Source: Bradyrhizobium vignae (GTDB lineage: Bacteria; Pseudomonadota; Alphaproteobacteria; Rhizobiales; Xanthobacteraceae). From it: a DNA stretch of 64,000 bases. Under the pieces are notes generated by a model. The model made no database searches. It was not told the origin of the DNA and worked only from the letters and a program-made list of their open reading frames with translations. Numbering within the stretch: the first letter of the stretch is position 1; every line of letters begins with the position of its first letter. The stretch is from assembly GCF_004114425.1 (NCBI RefSeq), contig NZ_RDQF01000013.1, positions 104,770 to 168,769 on the forward strand, read 5' to 3'. This document shows, piece by piece, positions 58,460 through 64,000 of this stretch. The translations under genes were made by a program, and so were the position numbers.

Positions 58460-59870
58460 CGTGTCCCGTGGCGTGGTGTAGCTGAGTGCGGGTCACCACG
58501 TTCGCCGGCATGGGCCGGATCGGTCAGCTGGCGATTGCCGGGAAGCTGACGGCGGGATCATCGCCCAACGGGGCGATGGTTTCCAGTGTCATGTAGCGGC
58601 CGCGTTGAACCGTCCACTCGTCGTTCTGTTCGAGCAGGATGGCACCGATCAGGCGAGTGATGGCGTCCTCATTCGGGAAGATGCCAACCACTTCGGTTCG
58701 GCGCTTGATCTCGCCGTTGACCCGTTCGAGCGGATTGGTCGAGTGCAGCTTGGCGCGGTGCGCGGCCGGGAAGCTCATATAGGCCAGCACGTCGGTCTCG
58801 GCCTCGTCGAGGAAGGCGGCGAGCTTCGGCAGCTTGGGGCGGAGCTGGTCGGCGATGCGCCGCCATTGCGCCCGTGCTGCCTCGGCGTCGTCCTGGGCAA
58901 AGGCGGTGGCGATGAAGGCGGAGACGACGCGCCGGCCGCTCTTGCCGGCATGCGCCAGCGCGTTGCGCATGAAGTGCACGCGGCAGCGTTGCCAAGAGGC
59001 GTTGAGCACCTTGCTGACGGTCGCCTTGATGCCCTCATGGGCGTCGGAGACGACGAGCTTGACGCCGCGCAGGCCCCGCCGCGCCAGCTTGCGCAGGAAC
59101 GCCGTCCAGAACGTCTCGGCCTCTGACGGACCGATATCCATGCCGAGCACCTCGCGGCGGCCATCGCTGTTGACTCCCACCGCGATGATCACCGCGACCG
59201 AGACGATGCGCCCGTTCTGGCGCACCTTCACGTAGGTCGCGTCGATCCACAGATAGGGCCAGTCGCCCTCGATCGGGCGGTTGAGGAAGGCCTTCACCTT
59301 GTCGTCGATCTCGCCGCACAGCCGCGACACCTGGCTCTTGGAGATCCCGCTCATGCCCATCGCCTGCACCAGATCGTCGACCGAGCGGGTGGAGACGCCC
59401 TGCACGTAGGCCTCCTGCACCACGGCGGTGAGCGCCTTCTCGGCCATCCGCCGCGGCTCGAGGAAGCCCGGGAAGTAGGAGCCAGCTTGGGAATGCGCAG
59501 CTCGACGGTGCCGGCGCGGGTCTCCCAGCTCCGGTCGCGGTAGCCGTTGCGCTGGACCTGCCGTTCCTGGCTCTTCTCGCCGTACGCGGCCCCGGTCAGG
59601 CCCTCGACCTCCAGCTCCATCAGCCGGTGGGCGGCAAAGCCGATCATCTCGCGCAAGAGATCTGCATCGGGGGTCTTCTCTACGAGCGTGCGCAGGTTCA
59701 TCATGTCGTCGGTCATCGGTGGTTCCTCGAATCAGGTTGGCTGTCGCAATCCAAACCTTACCGACGAATCATCGGTGACCACCCGCAAAGCCGCTCGCTC
59801 GCTACGGCGCTATTGAGGGCGCGCTTCGCGAGCGGCTTTGCTAATCAGCTACACCACTCCTCGGGACACG
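58460..59870 (-). mobile_element. IS256-family insertion sequence
   Basis: Terminal inverted repeats are visible: CGTGTCCCGTGGCGTGGTGT on the left and its near-complement ending at 59870 on the right (mismatches at two of about 24 positions). A 12-bp direct repeat GGCATCAAGGAT flanks the element at 58448-58459 and 59874-59885, with three extra bases on the right, consistent with a target duplication. The single gene inside is an IS256-type transposase with a frameshift. Confidence 0.85.
58524..59716 (-). pseudogene. IS256-family transposase, frameshifted
   Basis: The first frame (59716 down) reads [53 protein letters not shown]. The second, from about 59450, goes on with [20 protein letters not shown], the DDE region ([20 protein letters not shown] with first Asp, [20 protein letters not shown] with second, and the [11 protein letters not shown]lu). 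Comparison with the usual text [20 protein letters not shown] shows that a few bases (about seven) are missing after CCCAAGCTG near 59490. Without recoding the transposase is inactive, so the copy should be immobile by itself. Confidence 0.88.
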
Positions 59871-60018
59871 ACCGGCATCAAGGATTGCGATGACTTCCGA
59901 CCGGCATTTTGGCAGCCTTTGCGAGGGATCGTCTGAGCACAAGAAGGCCAAGCTACCCCCTCTCCTGAGAGCTCACCCCTTACCAACTTCATTCAAAAGC
60001 AATCTCAGCCACCCCACC

Positions 60019-60696
60019 TCACACGCCAGCGGTAGAGTTTTCGATGATCCGGCGGTTCGCGCCGCTGCGTTTTGAACAGAAGTAGACCAGCGATCGGCGT
60101 TCGCCGGACAGCACAGGCTTCACCTCGTGCCGGAGCTTACATGTGGTGACAAGCACGGCGCCAAATGGCGGTCGGAATACCTGGTGTTCGTACCCGCTTG
60201 GATATACCACGAACTCACCTCCCTCGAAGTCCCTCGCCAGCTGCACAATGACCGCGTACTCGAAATCCGGATCGCTCGCAGCATCCAGATGAATGCCAAC
60301 AAACGAACCAGGAGGCATCCGATGCGTTTGGCACCGGCGAATCACGTAATCCGACGTTGCTCCCAAGATCTTTCTTAGCGCGAAGCTGCGGTCTTTCCTT
60401 TCCAGCAGTTCCATGATCTGCCCTGGAGCTGCACCGCTCACATTGCTAGGAGCGCGGCCGGGCGGGTCGACCCTCACGCGTTTGACGAAAACATTGTGCG
60501 AGTCGCCGGCATCTCCCTCCCTCACTTCTTCTTCGGGAATCTCAGTCTGCAGCTGATCGATCTTGGCCAACTCATCTTGGGTGAATAGCATCTGAGGGCC
60601 GATCACCACCGTCCCCTTCACCAACAGCTCAATGCGGTATTTTGTCAACGCTTCTTCTGAAAGCAGACGAGACTTATCATTCATTGCGCGCGCCAT
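60019..60696 (-). CDS. 2-oxoglutarate/Fe(II)-dependent dioxygenase
   Basis: The 225-residue protein has the double-stranded beta-helix motifs of prolyl-4-hydroxylase-like oxygenases: HLDAASDPDFEYAVIVQLAR (H-x-D iron ligands), a strand FEGGEFVVYP, and RHEVKPVLSGERRSLVYFCS (distal iron His and the Arg that holds 2-oxoglutarate). ATG 60696 follows GGAG and lies six bases after the stop of the heme-oxygenase-like/GFA gene, so both are co-transcribed. It probably hydroxylates an amino acid, peptide or related metabolite made by its partner. Confidence 0.88.
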   Translation of the reverse strand: MARAMNDKSRLLSEEALTKYRIELLVKGTVVIGPQMLFTQDELAKIDQLQTEIPEEEVREGDAGDSHNVFVKRVRVDPPGRAPSNVSGAAPGQIMELLERKDRSFALRKILGATSDYVIRRCQTHRMPPGSFVGIHLDAASDPDFEYAVIVQLARDFEGGEFVVYPSGYEHQVFRPPFGAVLVTTCKLRHEVKPVLSGERRSLVYFCSKRSGANRRIIENSTAGV

Positions 60697-60702
60697 TCGA
60701 AT

Positions 60703-61908
60703 TCACTCCAGGGTTTCATGTTCGATGCAGGACTCCAGGCCCCGGTGCATCGAGCCAAATGCTTGCTCCCAATGCTCGCCATCGAACTCGCTTATTGTTA
60801 TGCGTTCGATGGTCCTGTTATCCAGGCATCGAATATTCACGCTGAACCCGGCGGGGTTCGACCGCGGCCTATAGAATGGCTTTACGCCACAAACCCGGCA
60901 AAACGTGTGCCGAGCGATGTTCTTATTGAACTGATACTCCGTCAGGAATTCTTCGCCGCACTCTATTCCGACCTTATTGCCAGGTACGAGCAAGTGCAGA
61001 AATCCCGACATTTGGCAGATTGAGCAATTGCATCGAACTGCAGAGAGCTCTCGCGGTGCTTGGACGTAGAACTTGACAGAACCACAATGACAACGGCCAC
61101 GGTGTTCGATCTCCGAGTGATCATCTCCTTCAAGTGAGACAATTTGGAGCAGATCGCAGCACCATTGTAAGCTAAGCCGATAGGCCCGATGGAATTCATC
61201 CCAAAAGCGAGCGCTACAGTCAGGAGGGACAAGTTCGCCAATGAGCCGGCTTGTCATTTCTCCGTGATACTTCTCCGCGGGATCTTCTCCGCCGACATGG
61301 CTACGGAAGTACTCCAGGTCGTCAGGCCGCGCCTTAAAGGTTTTGACGACAGTCGTCCATAGCGACTGGATCATGTCCGCAGCATGTAGCTCAAAAGCGA
61401 CCATGTGGGCGCAACGCACTAAGGGATCTTTCGACGACAATCCGGCATAGAGAGAATGCAGATACCGCTTGGTCGCGGCGCTGTAGTTGGGTCGTATTGC
61501 TCTGCGGAGGAGTTGCGACGCATCTTTTCTAAACAGGTTTGAGTGGAAGTTCTCAGTCACGAGAATATCGGGTAGCGCCGCCTTGCCGCCCTGGAGAATT
61601 TGGCCATAACCGCCCGTCTCATCCCAGCAGATGAAATTTGCGACCACGCTGGTCAGTTCAACGTCCCTCGCAATATCCCGATTGTGCTTCAATGCATCGA
61701 AAATGAGATCCCGTTGCGACCCCGCCTGCAGGTACGGGAACGCCTGTGACATCGCCAGATATTCAGGCAGCAGGTTAGCGACCTGGTCCTCGGACATCTC
61801 CGCAGCGAACGGGTGCGGGCCGAACAGGGCTCGCGCCTGCTCAGACAAGTACTCGCAGCATATCTGCGGAGGCTGATCGGGTGTAAATCGAGATTCTCGA
61901 GATGTCAT
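60703..61908 (-). CDS. Fusion of a heme-oxygenase-like oxidase domain with a GFA (CENP-V) domain
   Basis: From ATG 61908 (AGGGG upstream) the protein has 401 residues. Residues about 10-270 are helical with candidate di-iron ligands: ETGGYG, TENFHSNLF, HMVAFELHAADMIQ and SHVGGEDPAEKYHGEM. This pattern recalls the heme-oxygenase-like di-iron oxidases (HDO; SznF, UndA, BesC group). Residues about 280-390 are a GFA/CENP-V domain with zinc cysteines: GRCHCGSVKF, CNCSICQMSG and FCRVCGVKPF. GFA domains bind zinc and thiol adducts. I know no characterised enzyme with this fusion. The frame is open for 99 codons upstream, which I exclude. Confidence 0.75.
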   Translation of the reverse strand: MTSRESRFTPDQPPQICCEYLSEQARALFGPHPFAAEMSEDQVANLLPEYLAMSQAFPYLQAGSQRDLIFDALKHNRDIARDVELTSVVANFICWDETGGYGQILQGGKAALPDILVTENFHSNLFRKDASQLLRRAIRPNYSAATKRYLHSLYAGLSSKDPLVRCAHMVAFELHAADMIQSLWTTVVKTFKARPDDLEYFRSHVGGEDPAEKYHGEMTSRLIGELVPPDCSARFWDEFHRAYRLSLQWCCDLLQIVSLEGDDHSEIEHRGRCHCGSVKFYVQAPRELSAVRCNCSICQMSGFLHLLVPGNKVGIECGEEFLTEYQFNKNIARHTFCRVCGVKPFYRPRSNPAGFSVNIRCLDNRTIERITISEFDGEHWEQAFGSMHRGLESCIEHETLE

Positions 61909-62576
61909 TTGACCCCTTGGCAATGAGGAGAGAACGATCGTTGATGGCGCCACTTTGTATCCGGGCCGACTATTGGCGACCGCGAGTTCGTCAGTTTCGA
62001 TTGGCTTGTGATCGCGTTCACCATCCAGGCGCACTTCTTGGGGGCCACCTTCGCGGTAACAGACAGTGCCATGCTCAGTCCTGCTCACGCGCATCGAAGT
62101 GAACGCGTAGGTCAACTGATCGGCGGCGATCAACACGGATTCCGGTTTACGAAAATCCCGGTGCCGCGAATTCCCGGCACGGTCAGCATTCGCTTGCAGA
62201 GTCATGGTGAAATATTGCGCCGCGCAGGCCCTCGCGGTTGCTGCTCCTGCCAGTTGATCGAACTGCTAAGAGCTTCGTACAGCATTGCAAGGACTATCCG
62301 CATCTACCTGGCTGTGGGGCCTTCGGGGGCAAGCTGTGCGAAATGCCGGCTGCCGGCCGGCACACGCTTCTCAAAAGGGGACCGCCCTAGCGCCACTACG
62401 CTGCCTTCTTGCACGCTTAGAGCAATCACCGTGCCAACTCGTGCACTCACTCCCAGTCTGAATGCTTTGACAAAACTCTCGCGACCGACTCCTCATTGCA
62501 AATGTATTGAACCTGACACGGCCGCCAGACAGCAGACCGCGAAAAGCCAGCCGCCACCCAGAATGGGCTCTCCAGA
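61909..62576. other. Leader region between fixA and the oxygenase pair
   Basis: The minus-strand frame of the fusion protein stays open back to 62205, so a longer N-terminus cannot be excluded, but that part (for example SMRVSRTEHGTVCYREGGPQ) has no domain. I found no -24/-12 element in front of 61908. fixA may be co-transcribed through here. Confidence 0.4.
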
Positions 62577-63419
62577 TCAAGCGTCACGGACAAGTGCAGC
62601 AAGATCGGTTTCGAGCTTCGGCTGACGCTTGAAGATTGCGTCTATCAACGCCTGCGCCGGTTGCTCGCCGGCCTCGACCAGCGCTGCCTTCTCAGCCCGC
62701 GCAGAGGGAGCGAACACTCGCTTGACGACGGTCGGCGATCCCTTGAGGCCGCATTTGGAGACGTCTTCGATACCGGCATCGTTTGCGCTCCATTTAACGA
62801 TTTGGGCACGCGCGGCACGCAAGGCATCCGGCATCGCGCCGCGCCGAATCTGATTCGTTCCCTCCAGCATTGTGATCAGACACGGCAGCCTCGTGTGCAG
62901 CACCTGAACACCACCTTCGGAGCGTCGTTCCGCTTCAATTGTATGGGCGGCGAGATCTAAGGATCTGACCTTCGCAACGTAGGTTAGCTGCAATACGCCC
63001 AGTCGCTTTGCGATGCCGGGCCCAACCTGCGCCGTATCGCCGTCGATGGTCTGCTTTCCCGTGAAGATGAGGTTTGTCGGGCCATATTCCTTGCCGATTT
63101 TTCGGATGGCTGTTGCAAGTGCATACGTTGTGGCCAGGGTGTCGGAGCCGGCAAAGCAGCGATCGGTGAGTAGGACGGCGCGATCGGCGCCGTAAGTCAG
63201 CGCCTTTCGCAAAGAATCTTCCGCCGATGGCGGTCCCATTGTAAGCACCGTAATTTCGCCGCCGAACCGATCGCGCAGCTCCAGCGCGGCCTCGAGGGCG
63301 AAGAGGTCATATGGGTTAATGATGGTCGGCACTCCCTGACGCATGATTGTATTGGTCACGGGGTGCACGCGGATCTGCGCCGAGTCCGGAACCTGTTTGA
63401 TGCAGACGACATTGTGCAC
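62577..63419 (-). CDS. fixA: Electron transfer flavoprotein beta subunit FixA
   Basis: From GTG 63419 (GGAG upstream) the protein has 280 residues: MHNVVCIKQVPDSAQIRVHP, TIINPYDLFALEAALELRDR, EITVLTMGPPSAEDSLRKAL, FTGKQTIDGDTAQVGPGIAK. These are the features of EtfB/FixA. The longer frame upstream includes the promoter and is discarded. FixA works with FixB, FixC and FixX in electron bifurcation toward nitrogenase. As in Bradyrhizobium japonicum, fixA stands apart from fixBCX here, none of which is in the window. A sigma-54 promoter lies 38 bases upstream. Confidence 0.96.
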   Translation of the reverse strand: MHNVVCIKQVPDSAQIRVHPVTNTIMRQGVPTIINPYDLFALEAALELRDRFGGEITVLTMGPPSAEDSLRKALTYGADRAVLLTDRCFAGSDTLATTYALATAIRKIGKEYGPTNLIFTGKQTIDGDTAQVGPGIAKRLGVLQLTYVAKVRSLDLAAHTIEAERRSEGGVQVLHTRLPCLITMLEGTNQIRRGAMPDALRAARAQIVKWSANDAGIEDVSKCGLKGSPTVVKRVFAPSARAEKAALVEAGEQPAQALIDAIFKRQPKLETDLAALVRDA

Positions 63420-63457
63420 GGTGTTGCTCCAAAAGCTGCGACAGCTGCGGAGAGCAC

Positions 63458-63473
63458 AGCAAGTGTTGTACCA
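63458..63473 (-). promoter_or_regulatory. Sigma-54 (-24/-12) promoter of fixA
   Basis: On the minus strand TGGTAC, five bases, TTGCT, with GG and GC at the right spacing. The site is 38 bases before the GTG start. NifA/sigma-54 control of fixA is established in Bradyrhizobium japonicum. I could not find a TGT-N10-ACA NifA site in the 500 bases left in the window upstream. Confidence 0.85.
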
Positions 63474-63704
63474 TCGCCCGCCCTTTTGGGATCGGCTTGC
63501 CATCACAGAGGCTTAGACCGGGTGATGCGCCCCTCTAGCCCGCTTCCCGACGAACGAATGCTAACATAGTCAGGACTGCGACAGCGCTTTCCGCAGGGCG
63601 CGCCAGCTGAGTGAGGCCAGGATGGCTTGCGACAGATTATCGCCGCCAATCACCAGCGGCCGGCCGGCCGGTTGACGTCCAATGAGCATTGCCGCTCACT
63701 AGCA

Positions 63705-64000
63705 CTACTTTGGCAGATTGTGTTTTCGCCGCTGTTTTTCACGGATTTGCCTTCGGCAATATGGGCAATGCTGAGACGGCGGCCGAAGGATGAGATCGAC
63801 GATGGCGTGACGTACGGCTGGCATGGTTGGCTGAGGCGGAGGCCCGTAGATTCTTTTTTTTCCGCCCCGCGTATGCGAGGCGACGATGTTGCAGGAAGGC
63901 GTAGGCAATCATTGTCATCAGGGCGTGGCGATGAAGACCTTGCCATGATCGCCCTTCGAAGTGATCAAGTCCAAGTTCCTCCTTCAACTGCTGATGCGCC
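63705..64000 (-). pseudogene. IS701-type transposase C-terminal remnant, running off the window
   Basis: One frame reads [34 protein letters not shown], the typical C-terminal text of IS701-family DDE transposases. The sense then moves to a neighbouring frame ([34 protein letters not shown]). The frame change shows decay. The N-terminal part lies beyond the right edge. Confidence 0.8.

Overview
The window looks like part of a symbiosis island of a Bradyrhizobium-type soybean or legume symbiont. The grounds are a rhizobitoxine operon, a sigma-54 controlled groESL, fixA behind a -24/-12 promoter, a NopT-type effector gene with a tts-box-like element, a NoeI-like methyltransferase, and many small proteins of a kind I associate with Bradyrhizobium. 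Coding density is low. Genes are scattered between long stretches of decayed sequence, IS remnants (IS256, IS66, IS701 types) and pseudogenes, as expected of an old, rearranged island.

Layout. 1-2 kb: a decayed pRiA4b ORF-3-like gene. 2-10 kb, minus strand: a compact six-gene operon matching rtxACDEFG (rhizobitoxine). It holds a fused aminotransferase/O-acetylhomoserine sulfhydrylase, a desaturase, a C26 amidotransferase, an EamA exporter, an ATP-grasp ligase and a glutamine synthetase-like ligase; three of the five junctions are overlaps. 12-16 kb, minus: sulfotransferase, cysD and cysNC, a sulfate activation and transfer unit. 17-22 kb: small proteins and a broken MarR gene. 22-25 kb: a ruined fixL next to an intact fixJ, then a hemerythrin. 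26-28.7 kb: metE behind a cobalamin riboswitch. 29-33 kb: a secreted protein, a thermonuclease and a periplasmic beta-carbonic anhydrase. 34.7-36.4 kb: a sigma-54 promoter, a class II aldolase remnant and a flavin monooxygenase. 39.8-45.7 kb: noeI-like gene, duplicated promoter and groES start, groESL, an acyl-CoA dehydrogenase. 45.8-51.7 kb: IS remnants, nopT with a frameshift, several tts-like boxes, a small phage-like pair. 52.7-57.9 kb: a Cys-rich secreted protein, a divergent trpD, a GcrA-like protein, a PGM1-type ATP-grasp ligase. 58.5-59.9 kb: an IS256-family element. 60-64 kb, minus: a 2OG-Fe(II) oxygenase, a heme-oxygenase-like/GFA fusion protein, fixA with its promoter, and an IS701 remnant.

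Two things stand out as possibly undescribed. First, six dispersed promoter-like sites share a TTGA -35, a TAnnnT -10, exactly 19 bp between them and an ACG-N3-CGT dyad. This is MerR-family architecture. They lie upstream of rtxA, the thermonuclease/carbonic anhydrase pair, the trpD-like gene, the GcrA-like gene and two poorly defined units. Second, the pair formed by a heme-oxygenase-like/GFA fusion and a 2OG-Fe(II) oxygenase, near a PGM1-type ATP-grasp ligase and an adenylate-forming ligase remnant, suggests a small specialised-metabolite locus beside fixA.
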